Source of the DNA: Tuctoria greenei
Lineage: Eukaryota > Streptophyta > Magnoliopsida > Poales > Poaceae
Direction: 5' to 3'
Length of the DNA: 64,000 nt
Assembly: GCA_036927565.1 (NCBI GenBank)
Contig: JAYESD010000007.1
Location: 4,423,644 to 4,487,643, forward strand
Shown: piece after piece, positions 34,917-46,655 of the stretch
How positions within the stretch are numbered: the first letter of the stretch is position 1
Layout: every line of letters starts with the position of its first letter
Notes under the pieces: generated by a model
Databases searched by the model: none
What the model was told of the DNA's origin: nothing
The model's input: only the letters and a program-made list of their open reading frames with translations
Made by a program: the position numbers and the translations under genes

Positions 34917-37900
34917 GACTGCAATTACTATAGGAAACAGGCAAAAGGCTGTCGGCTATATAGCCGTCGGTAGCCTCCTAAAACATATGCTCATAAGGTA
35001 TAACCGTCGGTCAACCGACATTCATACCCAATGACTTAGATTCGACGTTTTTAACTCATATGGGCGTCGGGCCCGACGCTCATAAGCTCTAAAGCCGTCA
35101 GCCTGAGGCCCAACGCCTTTTAAGTGCATTAAAGCCGTCAGTTGGGCCCTTACCCTGACGCCTTTATAGGGCTTATGTCCATTGATTGCGCACTACCCCC
35201 GATGCCTTAATGTCCATTAAGACCGTCGGCCTGCGTGGAGCCCGGCGACCTTACGTAATATGTACATCGGCTTTGCACACATGCCGACACCTTTATGGCC
35301 CGTAAGACCGTCGGCCTGCATGGAACCGACGGTCTTACGGCTTATAAGACCATCGGCCAAAATGAAAACTGGCACCTATATTTAATTTTTTTATATAATC
35401 GGCATTTTCTGCCTCTCCGGTTGGGGAGCCTCCAGTGAGCAGCAGCTCACACAGCTCACACAATAGATTCACGGTCCAAAAGTTCACAATTCAAAGATTC
35501 ACAGATTCACATATTCACAATAGCAGCACAATACTAGTAGCATCACACAACAGATTCACAGTAGCATCACACAACAAATTCACAATAGCAGCAGACAATA
35601 AATGAAAGTCAAACATTCAAAAACTGCATAACATGTAAACGACATTCACACATCCATGTTTGAACCTCCGCCAACAGCCTCGTTCAAATTCAAAAAGTCA
35701 TTGCAACCTTGCGGATGATCGGAACCCTGCAAGAAACAAATACAAGTTACATTTTGCATTTATACTTATAATTCGAGTGTCTTAATCTCTCTAAAATGTG
35801 CTAATTGACTTATTTGTTACAAAACTCACAAATATGATAATTTGACTCAAAGTCGCTAAGTATTATTCAAATTAACCTATGTTTTTATGAGAAATAATAA
35901 TTTAGAAGTCATACCGCTGCGACCGGAGTTGTTGATGGTTGAGTCTGTCCTGGATTAAAGGGCATCGGTGGTAGAACACCTGGATACGGCTGCAATCCAG
36001 GTGCCAACAATGACATAAATCCTTGAGGTTGTGGAACAAATGGTTGACCACTCTCAGAACCCTGTTACACATATGGTTAGAATTTTATATTATAACTCAA
36101 TGTAATAAGACATGCGATGATACCTGTGGCGAGGAGACAATATGTTGTCCTGGCTGCATTGGACGAGGCATACCACCTTGAGCGAAGAACTGCATCAAGT
36201 AAAGATATTCAGTTAAGTTAGTTTAACATATATAGTAAAGAGTATTGTAACTTGAATAAAATAGACAAGTATACCCGTGACATCATATCAAACTGAGGTG
36301 GTTGTGATGTGCCGAACGGAGAACCGGTGCTACTGTGACCGAAGAACTGCATAAAGTAAATTATTTATGAGATCTTAAGTGAAACATTTTAAAATAAAAA
36401 AAATAGCTCAATTTTTAAGATTACATGTTATTTGTGCTATATACAGATATTGCATTTGTTGCTGCATCTGTTGCTATATCTGTTGCTGCATCTGCATCTC
36501 TGTCTGGTGTTGTTGCTGTTGCTGTTGCAATTGTGTCTGCATCTCTTCCTGAATGTGTCTCAATTCTTCTCTTAATGCATCTGTCTCCGCAGTAGACCGG
36601 GACCTACTAGAACTAGCACTGGAGTGTCGTCGCCTAACATAGACCTCATGCTCCACATACCCGTCGCCCAACATAAGTCTACAAAAGATACAAGTGCGAT
36701 GAATAGACATTCATTAACTTAGAAGCATCATTATATTTACATATACCTCCCATGCGGTACACTTCCACCGGCTTCATACGCTGCACCCACATCCAACGGC
36801 GCTCTTACATAATTCGCCTCATCTCCATGATTTTTCCTGAAGCACTCAACATATTTTGCCTGCGATGATACAATGAGGTCATGAGTAGATGTAACAAAAG
36901 ATAAAATGACTTGGATAGATCATACTTACCATTTTTTTGTTGTTGCCTCGTCACACAATTGCTTCGGGAGATTTGGGTCTGGACATCTATGCCCTTTAAG
37001 GTAAACCTAAAAAAACTAGGAGTGACACCAGTTTTAGCATGCTGCAATAATAAAATTTGAAGTTTAATCAATACAATTATTTGAAGCAATCTAAGTACGA
37101 TTTTAAGAATTCATACCATTCTTTGTTCCATCCGCGCATGTCCATAAGGCCTATAGTTATGCTTTCCAGACTTGCTCGTTCAGTTTCTTCGGTTTCTATT
37201 CGAAACTAACTTGAACTCTTGCGATGCCCAATACTCACTTAACCATTCCCAAGCTTTCGGATTGAAACTTATCCAATCCATGCTGCTATCCAAGTACACC
37301 TCCTTAGTTAGATGTAATTTGGCTGCTTCATTTTTTGATATACGTGTGAACAAATTAGTCTTGTGGTACACAATCACAGTTTTGATCCGGACATCAGAGA
37401 AGTAGTCCTTTGTGCATATTTTTCCTGACTCATGGAAAACCGCTCTTGCATATGCTTCACTCTCACCTTCGTGCAAATGAAACACACCATGCATACAAAC
37501 AACAATTTATGCCAATCAGAACAAGATATAATATAATTGAAGGACTATGAATACACTTACCCAAAACATATCCCAAACTCTGTTTTGACAAGTACCCGCA
37601 GGGGCATAGTCTTTCAGCGTATAGTGATCCCAACTATGTGCGACAATTCTTCGACCATCCAGCACAACCATCCCGGGGAAGGAAAACTGGATGATGTTTC
37701 CCAACTCCGTGTTAACTACTTGTCGATGCCCCCTGCCATTCCAATTAACCTCGATCCAGCACCTAGTACCCTTCGACTTTATAACTATCCGCTCATCATC
37801 CAAGCTTTTGCTTGGAGTACATAAAAAGTGCCTCCGTAGCCTATACAAACAATATTAGTTAATTAGTTAACAATAAAACAAAGATAAAAGATAGCTTATC

Positions 37901-38149
37901 AACTAATTTGAAATAGTACCTGAAAGGGCATCGAGCCGGCGGGTGACCTGCCTCAGCTAGCTCCACAAGTCTTGTCAACCTCCTATGTCGCGCGGGATCA
38001 TTGCCATCTTCGTCATCGCCGCCCTCGTCGCCCCCCTCATCACCACCCTCAGAGGAGGACCGCCCAAAGATCGCCGCAATCATGCGGTCTCTCGTGTCCG
38101 AACTTGAGTCTCCTCCTTGCTCTGACGGCTGTCTCACATTATCTGTCTC

Positions 38150-39711
38150 TGAATGTAGGCCTAGAGGGGGGGGGTGAATAGGCCTTCTTGAATTTTTCGG
38201 TTCCTGTAGCACTTCAACAAAAAGGTTAAATCCAGATATATCGGACTAGTCCGGTAAAGTGCGGACTAGTCCGGATTTCACGGGCTAGGTTGATCAAGTT
38301 AGGTCAATTTGATTGTTTCGTTGTCGTTTGCAGCGGAAATATAAACTATAATGACAGTTCAATAGTTGTATGTTAAGTTTTATTGCAAGTATGATTCTTG
38401 TTCACTATTTAACTTCAATTCAACAAAATGAATCAAACCCTAGATAATGTTGATCAACTAGAATGATGAACACAAACGAACAAGACACAAGATTTATCCC
38501 GTGGTTCGGTTACCACGAAGGCAGCCTACGTCCACGTTGAGGAGCCCACAAAAGGACCGGGTCTTTACCAACCCTTCCCTCGTCGGATCGCCACGAAGGC
38601 CAATCCTCTTCCACTAATCACACAGGGGTAAATCACCAAGTTGAAGGGGCGATCTCACAAGTTGAGAGCTCCCTTGATTACAAGTTTCAAAACCACCAAT
38701 AACACACTTCGAAATATACAAATTGAGATGCAAGAGTGTGTTAGAGATTCAAACCAAGAGCTCAATCGTGTGCAAAGTGCCTCTCCAATGATCTACAAGT
38801 GATCTTCAAAGGATTGATCAATTTTGCACTCAACTTTGTGGAGAGAGATGGTTTTTGAGTCTCTTGGGAGGTGTGACGGCGCTAGGGTTCGAGAGTGGTT
38901 AAAAGTGGGCCATCCACCTCTATTTATATGGGGTTTCTAGAAATTACCGTTAGGGTTTAGAAAGATCGGACTAGTCCGTGGTGGAGACCGGACTAGTCCG
39001 GTGTGCTGTGTGAAGCAAACCCTAAGTGTCCAGGAATATCGGACTAGTCCGATTGAAAGACGGACTTGTCCGATTTCGTTGCTGGAAATCTTCGGACTTG
39101 TCCGGTTGACATCGGACTTGTCCGGACCTGTGAAACCCTAAGTGTTTTGAACGACAAGTCCGCACTTGGAGGACTTGTCCGATTTAGAACAGAGTGTAAA
39201 TCGGACTAGTCCGTGTAGGCACCGGACTTGTCCGAAGTGGATCAGAAGGGGAATCGGACTAGTCCGGTAGTGACCGGACTTGTCCGATCTAGTGACTTGT
39301 GCATTGTGTTGAGGACTAGTCCGCACTGGGGAGGACTAGTCCGAAGTGGAACAGAAAGATATCGGACTAGTCCGGAGGGGACCGGACTTGTCCGATCTTG
39401 TGCAGAATGTGATATCGGACTAGTCCGGTTGATATCGGACTAGTCCGGTCCTGTATGGTTTTGTGCATTGTGTGTGTGTGATAAAGTGAGATTGAGCTCT
39501 TGGGTGTGTTTCCTTAACACACTCCATACATACTAATCTACTAATTTCTTCTTCTTGAGCTCAAATTCATTCTCCTTCTTAATTTCCCTCTTTTTGGCAT
39601 TTTACTCATTTTTCATCATTTTCCTGCATTTATCTCAACAGAAGGATTAGGATCCCAATTGCTTGTCATAAATCATCCAAAACCCACAAGGGAGTCCTAG
39701 ATGCACTTTCA
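38150..39711 (-). repeat. SIRE-like 3' LTR with palindrome array
   Basis: 1562 bp. About ten exact CGGACTAGTCCG and a similar number of one-base variants (mainly CGGACTTGTCCG) lie at 38242-38273 and 38965-39450. Confidence 0.95.
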
Positions 39712-40171
39712 ATCTCCCCCTTTTTGGTGATTGATGACAACCAATTGAGATTTCACAAAATGAGGTATAAAATGAGATTTTCATAAAGTATGCACATATG
39801 ACTCAAAAATGCATCAGGCAACAAGATAATTATTCATATGTGCATTCTTTATGGTGGGATGCATACTAAGAGCATGAATGCATTAAGAATAACAGAATTT
39901 TTTCATTTACCAGCTAATATCAAGTGAATATGGCATTTCAGGAGCAAAAGCTCAGATTTCATCACACACTTACAAATTAATTGAGCAATTCATCACAGGA
40001 CCAAACATGATATGAAAAGAGAGTTAAGCAAATACAATCACAATAAAAACATAGAAAGCTCTCTCCTCGCATCCTATTCAGCTAAAGCTTAGACTAGAGA
40101 CTCCCCCTCAATCTCTCCCCCTTTGGCATCAAGACACCAAAAAGAGAGAGAGAGAGGAAGATCCTAGGGCT

Positions 40172-41734
40172 TCACTCTTCACTGTCAGTCCACTCGTCGT
40201 CTTCATCATCTTCATCGCTTTCGGCTTGACGAGGTTGAGAGGTAGGAGGAGGAGCGGAGCTGCTCGAGCCCCCAATGCCAAAATAGGCAAGCTCGGAAGG
40301 GGTCAAGGGGCTGAGCTCGGAGATGTTTGGATCAGAATCTTCAGAAATTGCTGGAGATCCAATTGGATTGATCTCCAGCTTCTCACTCAGCTGCTTCACA
40401 TTTGTTTTTATGTACCTCATGTCCTCCTTCCTCTTTTGATTTAGCTTGTGAAGCTTCACTTCAGTTTTCTTGCAGGAGGAGAAGATTGCAGCCAAGTACT
40501 TGAGGATCCCACTGGCGGATCCTTTCTGAGGGGCTTCCCTGGAGGGAGGAGTAGCCCTAGCAGCTTCTCCTTGCCTTGCCGGCACCTCGGGGCTTGAGGC
40601 CGGCGATGGAGCAGCCTGGACACTCACGGACTGAGGCTTCTGAGGCCTCAGTGGAGTGTGCTCCACATCCTTCACAAACTCTATCCCTGTGACCTTCTCA
40701 ATCATGAACATCAAGTAAGGGGCATAGCCACAGGATCGGTTGGGGGTACTCGAGATATTGACCATATCATTCCAGATATAGTCTGCAACATCAAATTGCC
40801 TTTTCTTGCTGATGACCTTCATCAGGGTCCGGAGGTAGCCTTGCACACTCCCTGCATCACCATCCTTGGGAGCAATCGTCTTCCTGAGGACTCTGTTGAG
40901 GACCACAAAGAAAGGCTTCATGTTCTTTGTGGAGGGGGGAACAAACTTGGAGGAGGGCTCATACATGAATTGCATTCCATCCCTCTCAATGACTCCAATG
41001 TTGTGGATAATGAGGTAGTCATCTCCCTCAGAGTCAAGATGCAGCAGGCGGGCAAACTCTTCTTGAGTGATGGAATACTTGGATCCATGAGTCATCCAAG
41101 TCACACTTTCTTCCTCTTCACCTGAGAAGTGGCACGTTGCATAGAATTGTGCAATCACTTCATCATTCCAATTATATCTGAAGGCAAGCAAATCCTTCAG
41201 CCCATGTCTCTCTGCAGCTTGTATCACTTCATCAAAAGCTGCACATTTCCTCTTCTCAAGGTGGGCCCAGTCAATCCATTGACTGCGCACCACTGGGGTC
41301 TTCATCGGCAAGTAGACAAGCTTGTAGAAGTCAGCATGGAAGTTTGACCAAAATCTGCCATCTGCTGCTTGCTTGGGCCTTGCATAGTAATCCACACTTC
41401 TCAGCTTCATGGCCACATCACTGCCCTTGCCATTGAATCTCTCCTCATTGGGGTCCCGGACCCCTTCTCTGGGAGTATGTAGCTTTAGAGGCCCAACAGG
41501 CCCTGTGGCAACCCCCTTGCCTTTTCCTTTAGCTTGGCGAGGGCCACTTGACGAAGGAGCAGCCTTGGAGGCGGCTTTCTTGACACACACCTTCCTCCGA
41601 ACCTGAGGAGGTGAGGGAGCAGGCTCGGAGGGTCTCTCTTGGCGTTTCTTGCCAAGACCCGTCGAGGGCCGAGGTGCCACCTCGTGGTCCAACTCGGCCT
41701 CGAAATCGGAGATTTCATTGTCGGAGCTCGACAT
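40172..41734 (-). CDS. Accessory ORF of the SIRE-like element (520 aa)
   Basis: The start is the ATG at 41734 (MSSSDNEISDFEAELDHEVA); the open frame extends upstream only through a non-ATG codon. The N-terminal 110 residues are serine/proline and lysine-rich (RRKVCVKKAASKAAPSSSG), suggesting nucleic-acid binding or nuclear localisation, which is inference. The core (about residues 120-360) reads KLVYLPMKTPVVRSQWIDWA, FRYNWNDEVIAQFYATCHFS, VTWMTHGSKYSITQEEFARL and RSCGYAPYLMFMIEKVTGI. It resembles the 'putative plant transposon protein' type of retroelement ORF (PF20167-like, from memory). The tail is acidic (DEDDEDDEWTDSEE). It lies in sense between the pol remnant and the 3' LTR and is uninterrupted although pol is ruined. 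Function unknown. Confidence 0.7.
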   Translation of the reverse strand: MSSSDNEISDFEAELDHEVAPRPSTGLGKKRQERPSEPAPSPPQVRRKVCVKKAASKAAPSSSGPRQAKGKGKGVATGPVGPLKLHTPREGVRDPNEERFNGKGSDVAMKLRSVDYYARPKQAADGRFWSNFHADFYKLVYLPMKTPVVRSQWIDWAHLEKRKCAAFDEVIQAAERHGLKDLLAFRYNWNDEVIAQFYATCHFSGEEEESVTWMTHGSKYSITQEEFARLLHLDSEGDDYLIIHNIGVIERDGMQFMYEPSSKFVPPSTKNMKPFFVVLNRVLRKTIAPKDGDAGSVQGYLRTLMKVISKKRQFDVADYIWNDMVNISSTPNRSCGYAPYLMFMIEKVTGIEFVKDVEHTPLRPQKPQSVSVQAAPSPASSPEVPARQGEAARATPPSREAPQKGSASGILKYLAAIFSSCKKTEVKLHKLNQKRKEDMRYIKTNVKQLSEKLEINPIGSPAISEDSDPNISELSPLTPSELAYFGIGGSSSSAPPPTSQPRQAESDEDDEDDEWTDSEE

Positions 41735-41834
41735 GATCTGAGAATGAGTGATCAAGGGAAAAGACAAGTTATACAAGGTATTTGTGAGGTAAGATGGCAA
41801 TGGAAGGCAATAGGGAATTAAAGAATTAGGTTTT

Positions 41835-42480
41835 GGTTCAGAAACATCGGACTTGTCCGGTGCTCAGGCACGGACTAGTCCGGGGGACCGGACTTGTCCG
41901 TACCTGGACCGGACTAGTCCGGTGTTCATCAGCAAAAACCTAACAAACTGGATAAAAATTGATCCCTAATGAGATAGCTAGTCTAGCATACACATAGTAC
42001 ATCAACTGGACATGCAACTAGTGAAGAATGCTAGGCCAAACGATAAGCAATGAAGAAATTTGAGATTTCTTAGGGTTTGAGGAAAATTTACCAAGAAATC
42101 CAAGGAAGCTTGAAAATGTGGGGGTTGGAGGCCGGACTTGTCCGCTAACTTCAATCCCCGAGTCTTCAAGCTTAATCTCCGCCCAAGTTTGAGGCTTTTC
42201 GACGGAGGAATCACGGATTCACCTTGGGAGCTCGAGCGCAAGAGAGAGAAAGCTTGGAGGAGAGTGTGGGGTGAAGAGATTAGGGTTTGGTGGCGGCTAG
42301 GGTTAAGGACACGAAAAATCGGACAAGTCCGGACATGACCGGACTAGTCCGAAGTCCTCCAGAGACCTAAATCGGACTAGTCCGTGGTCTGTCGGACTAG
42401 TCCGGCCTAACCGGCACACGGCGGACTAGTCTGCAAGGGCGGACTAGTCCGGGTAACCACGGACTTGTCCGTGGTCACCA
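41835..42480. repeat. Palindrome-rich spacer upstream of the accessory ORF
   Basis: About six exact CGGACTAGTCCG and about six near copies (CGGACTTGTCCG, CGGACAAGTCCG, CGGACTAGTCTG) lie here, mostly at 41848-41925 and 42315-42475. No coding frame of note. The block lies directly 5' of the accessory ORF on its strand, where a promoter or leader would be expected. Confidence 0.8.
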
Positions 42481-42675
42481 GGAGAGAATGCATAGCCCAT
42501 TCATATATATTTGAAGGTCCAATAATTTGAGGGTAGAGAGGCAAAACAATTCAAATAATCCTGATGAATTTGATCAGTAAGCAAACAACAATCATACTAT
42601 GATCAAAAATTCATCAAGATCTAATAATTGACATTGTTTTTCGAGAGAAAAATGGGGAGGAAAAATTTTCACAAT

Positions 42676-44322
42676 TCAATTTGCTATACGAGATCTAGTG
42701 GTTACTCCTTTTTGGATGTCGCCGATGATGTTGTCGATTGGATGATCCCTTTGAATGCATTGGTGTACTCTTGGGTGTGGCACTTGGGGGGTCGTATGTT
42801 GGTGATCATCTTCTTCTCCCCCTGAGTTGTTGTCCTCAATGATTTGTTGATCATGTTCATATTCTTGTGATTGATCTTGTATCGAGGCTACCCCTTGATT
42901 GTTGATCTCCTCTTGTGGTTCACTTTCCTCTTGTATTTGTGTCGATGACTCTTGTGGTCGTACTTCGCCTAGGGCCATCCTCTTGATTGCTTGATAGGGG
43001 GCTTCCTCATTACCTAATTCACATTGATCAACTTGCTCCTTTTGGGAGCCATTAGTTTCATCGAACACTACGTCACGTGCCACTTCAACAAGTCCGGAGG
43101 CCTTGTTGAAAACACGATAGGCGTAAGTGTTCGAATCATAACCAAGCAAGAAACCTTCATCGGACTTCGAAGTGAACTTTGAGGTCCTGGGTTTCTTGTT
43201 CAAAATATAGCAAGGAGAACCGAAAACTCGAAAATATGAAATGTTCGGTTTGTTACCGGTGAGTAGCTCATAGGGGGTCTTCTTTAGTAGTCGATGAAGA
43301 TAGAGTCGATTTGTGGCATGGCAGGCGGTGTTGATTGCTTCCGCCCAAAATCGATCCGAAGTCTTGTATTCATCGAGCATTGTTCTTGCCATCTCTATGA
43401 GCGTTCGATTCTTCCTTTCGGCAACTCCGTTTTGTTGTGGAGAGTATGGCGCTGAGAATTCGTGCTTGATTCCTTCCTCATCAAGGTACTCCTCCACTTG
43501 TATGTTTTTGAACTCCGTGCCATTGTCGCTCCGAATACTCTTGATTGATAGTGAGAACTCGTTTTGCGCTCGCTTGAAGAATTTCTGACTTGTCATGCAA
43601 AAAGAACACCCAAGTGAAGCGGGAAAAATCATCAATAATGACTAAATCGTATTTGTTACCGCCTATGCTTATGTAAGCAATTGGACCGAAGAGGTCCATA
43701 TGAAGTAGTTCGAGCGGTCTTGTCGTGGTCATGATGTTCTTTGCGGGATGTTGTGCTCCAACTTGCTTTCCTGCTTGGCACGCGCTACAAGGCCTGTCTT
43801 TCTCAAACACAACATCTTTCAAACCTCGGATGTGATCGCCCTTGAGGAGTTTTTGAAGGTTCCTCATACCAACATGTGCTAGCCGTCTATGCCACAGCCA
43901 ACCCATGTTGGTTTTTGCAATCAAGCATGTGTCGAGTTCGGCTTTATCCTTGTTGAAGTCAACAAGATAAAGCTTTCCCTTTAACATACCCTTGAATGCA
44001 ATGGAACCATCACTTCTCCGGTACCGAGGACCCTTCCTTGACTGTTATCCCCAAAGTAGATGCCTTCGTTTGGGTCCTGGTTCACTTCATACTCCACAAA
44101 CATCCTCCTTTCTCCGGTCATGTGGTTGGTGCATCCACTGTCTAGCACCCATTTGGATCCACCGGAGGAGTAGGCCTGCAAAAACAAATTACGCCTTGGT
44201 TTTAGGTACCCAAGCTTGCTTGGGTCCTTGGAGGTTAGTGACAATACATTTGGGCACCCACACATGGGATTTTGTGTTCCCATGGCGTGGCCCAGCATAA
44301 TAAGCATACACTTTACCAACAT
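42676..44322 (-). pseudogene. SIRE-like protease-integrase remnant
   Basis: Protease begins SSGGSKWVLDSGCTNHMTGE (DSG active site) and reaches FGDNSQGRVLGTGEVMVP. It then jumps near 44005 to the pre-integrase tail LKGKLYLVDFNKDKAE, so an internal part is deleted. The integrase zinc region (WHRRLAHVGMRNLQKLLKGD, CSACQAGKQ), LLHMDLFGPI and IIDDFSRFTWVFFLHDKS follow. A frame break near 43590 precedes IRSDNGTEFKN and YSPQQNGVAERKNRTLIEMA, the last two catalytic acidic residues. The frame ends TTRSRIAN and a TGA at 42676, exactly where reverse transcriptase should start in a complete element. No YVDD or RNase H motif occurs between here and the LTR. Confidence 0.88.
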
Positions 44323-46603
44323 TATTTTTCATTAAAACATAGGATGCATCAAATGTTTTAAACAGAAGTTGCTGTTGATTATGGGTCGGACTAGTCTGTG
44401 TGACCGGACTTGTCCGGATGACCGGACTTGTCCGGACCACAACCGGACTAGTCCGATTTTCATGAGAGTTCAGATTTTTAGTTTTCAAGTTACCAGGTTG
44501 TGAGGGTCCTCCCTTCACAAAGGTGATCCTTCCCTTGTTATTCTTATGATTTCCAGCTTTTTGCTTTCCATCACAAGAGTAACCAATGCCATACTTGACA
44601 TTTGGAGGTCTTTGGACCAAATATGCACTACGTGCATAGTTGATCCTCTCCTTGTCAAATATTACACATTGGGTGGGATTTTTGTCCTTCGTGGAGGTAG
44701 GGTTTTCCTTCAACCTGATGTTGGTTTTATCACATTTGCAAACATGAGCGATATTAGTTAAAGTGGGTTGAGAAGGTAGGGTTAAAGAGGAGGAAGGTTC
44801 ACTAAGCTTGAGTGACTCAACCTGCACTTCAAGGATCTTGTTGACCTTGATTTGGTCGTCAAGTTGATTCTTGATTGCAACATTTGAGTTGGTTAACTCC
44901 AAGCAAGTTTTCTTGCTTGAAGCTAGCTCAAGCTCTAGTGTGTGATTTTTCTCCTTTTCAAGAACTAGAAGATTGTCAAGTTCGACATGCTTCTCCTTTT
45001 GGGAGATAATCATGTCTTCTTGACGATCAATCAGCTCTTCCTTCTCCACAAGTTGGTTAAGCAAGAATTTCATTTTTGCAGCAGTTTTTCTATCTAAACC
45101 AATTAGCATGTCTTCATCATCACTATCTAGATCATCATCACTTGAGTAAGAATGCGAGGAAGGAGTTTTGATGTTTACCTTGCGTTTACCTTCCTTAGCC
45201 ATGAGGCAAGTTCCATTTGCCTTCTTTGCACCGAGCGTGGGGAAGAGTGTGAGTTTCTTGGGCATGCTTTCAATGGCTATGCTAGCCATTTCTTCTTCAT
45301 CGGACGATGAGGACTCATCGTTTGAGTCCCACTCCTTTCCGATGTGTGCTTGTTCAGCTTGTTTCTTCTTCTTGAAGAACTTTTTCGGTTGAGGCTTGGA
45401 TTCTTTACTCTTCTTCTTGTTGTCCTCATATGGGCAATCAACTATGAAGTGATTGTACTCACCACAATTATAGCATGCCCGCCTCATCTTCGGTTTTGTC
45501 TTCTCCTTGTATCTTCCTTCACTTGATTTTGCTCCTTGTCTTTTCTTCATAATTCTTTTGAATTTCTTCATGAACAGAATCATATCTTCTTCGTCCAGCT
45601 CGCTGCTTTCATCATCGCTGTCCTCCTCAAACTGAGCTTCTTTTGCTTCTTTGGATAGAGGTTTGAGTGTGGATTTTAAGGCAACTCCCTTCTTCTTGGC
45701 CGATGTGAGGTCAGCTATTTCTTTGACATGCTTGGCTTGCTTCTCCATCATCTCAAAGTTGATGATTTTGCCGAGCAGTTCATCCGGAGTCATTTTCTTG
45801 TATCCAGGACTTTCTCGGATCATAGAACAGAGTGTGACGTTGCGAGGCATAAAGGCTCTAAGGATGAGCTTCACAACCTCGTGGTCATTCCACTTTTTGC
45901 TACCATACGATCGAACCTTGTTCACAAGAGTCTTTAGTCTGTTGTACATGTCCTGGGGGGATTCATCTTCCTCAATCGCGAACCTTCCTAGTTCGCCTTC
46001 AATCATTTCAATCTTTGCCTCCCGCACATGCCGGTCACCTTCATGTGCTGTCTGTAGCGTGTCCCAGATTTCTTTGGCAATTTCCAATCCGTCCACCTTT
46101 GTGAATTCATCTCTACTTAGAGATGAGGTGATAACGGCTGCGGCTTGGGCATTCCTGTGGATGGCTTGCTCTTGACTTGGCGTGAGTTCTTCATCGTCAT
46201 CAGGGATGTTTATTCCTGTGCACACAATATGCCATAAACTTGGGTTAAGGGAAATCAAGTGCATCTTCATGTTTTGCCTCCACATGGAGTAATCACTCCC
46301 ATCGAAGTGTGGGGCTTTCCTGAGAGGGATAGATAGATAATGACTGCTGTTAGAATTTAAACGGTCATAATTAAAAGGATATCGGGAGTAGTCAGTGTGA
46401 CTACTCCCCTTCTTCTTTTCTTCAACTTTAGCTTTCCCTTTGGAAAGTGCTTTCTTTCGGAGCAGTGCTTTCAGCTCCAATGTCTCCTCATCATCATCAT
46501 CGAAGTCTTGGATGGCTTCGAGATACCTTTCTAGCTTTTGGTGCTTGTCATTGTTCATTTCTTCCTGGGTGTTGATTTTCTGGACTTCCTTCATGTCCGA
46601 CAT
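44189..46603 (-). CDS. SIRE-like Gag, full-length open frame
   Basis: The first ATG in frame is at 46603 (MSDMKEVQK); the frame extends further only into the primer site. It gives 804 aa. The capsid part reads PLRKAPHFDGSDYSMWRQNM, VDGLEIAKEIWDTLQTAHEG and MIEGELGRFAIEEDESPQDM. The zinc knuckle CYNCGEYNHFIVDC (C-X2-C-X4-H-X4-C) lies near residues 375-388 (about 45478-45437). Lysine-rich and acidic serine-rich stretches follow, then a coiled-coil-like segment. Near the C-terminus (44460-44385) the palindrome array is translated as RTSPV-like repeats. It ends WVPKTKA with TAA, separating gag from the pol frame, as in SIRE elements. Gag builds the particle and packages RNA. Confidence 0.88.
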   Translation of the reverse strand: MSDMKEVQKINTQEEMNNDKHQKLERYLEAIQDFDDDDEETLELKALLRKKALSKGKAKVEEKKKGSSHTDYSRYPFNYDRLNSNSSHYLSIPLRKAPHFDGSDYSMWRQNMKMHLISLNPSLWHIVCTGINIPDDDEELTPSQEQAIHRNAQAAAVITSSLSRDEFTKVDGLEIAKEIWDTLQTAHEGDRHVREAKIEMIEGELGRFAIEEDESPQDMYNRLKTLVNKVRSYGSKKWNDHEVVKLILRAFMPRNVTLCSMIRESPGYKKMTPDELLGKIINFEMMEKQAKHVKEIADLTSAKKKGVALKSTLKPLSKEAKEAQFEEDSDDESSELDEEDMILFMKKFKRIMKKRQGAKSSEGRYKEKTKPKMRRACYNCGEYNHFIVDCPYEDNKKKSKESKPQPKKFFKKKKQAEQAHIGKEWDSNDESSSSDEEEMASIAIESMPKKLTLFPTLGAKKANGTCLMAKEGKRKVNIKTPSSHSYSSDDDLDSDDEDMLIGLDRKTAAKMKFLLNQLVEKEELIDRQEDMIISQKEKHVELDNLLVLEKEKNHTLELELASSKKTCLELTNSNVAIKNQLDDQIKVNKILEVQVESLKLSEPSSSLTLPSQPTLTNIAHVCKCDKTNIRLKENPTSTKDKNPTQCVIFDKERINYARSAYLVQRPPNVKYGIGYSCDGKQKAGNHKNNKGRITFVKGGPSQPGNLKTKNLNSHENRTSPVVVRTSPVIRTSPVTQTSPTHNQQQLLFKTFDASYVLMKNNVGKVYAYYAGPRHGNTKSHVWVPKCIVTNLQGPKQAWVPKTKA

Positions 46604-46641
46604 GATCTCTTCGAGTGGTTGCACTCTTTCTTGAAGAACCT

Positions 46642-46655
46642 GCTCTGATACCAAT
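46642..46655 (-). other. Primer-binding site of the SIRE-like element
   Basis: On the minus strand ATTGGTATCAGAGC follows the LTR end CTACATTCA. TGGTATCAGAGC matches the 3' end of plant initiator methionine tRNA, the usual Copia primer. Confidence 0.9.

Noticed and set aside
38242..39450. Regularly repeated short motif resembling a CRISPR array
   Set aside because: The motif is a 12-bp palindrome with irregular spacing inside a plant LTR, with no uniform spacers and no cas genes.
39712..42675. Search for a hidden RT or RNase H in the SIRE-like element
   Set aside because: No YVDD-type motif, no RT landmark and no RNase H end appear in any frame on the element strand; only the accessory ORF and spacers are present.
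46642..46655. tRNA-like sequence TGGTATCAGAGC
   Set aside because: It is the primer-binding site of a retrotransposon, not a tRNA gene; no tRNA or rRNA gene was recognised in the window.
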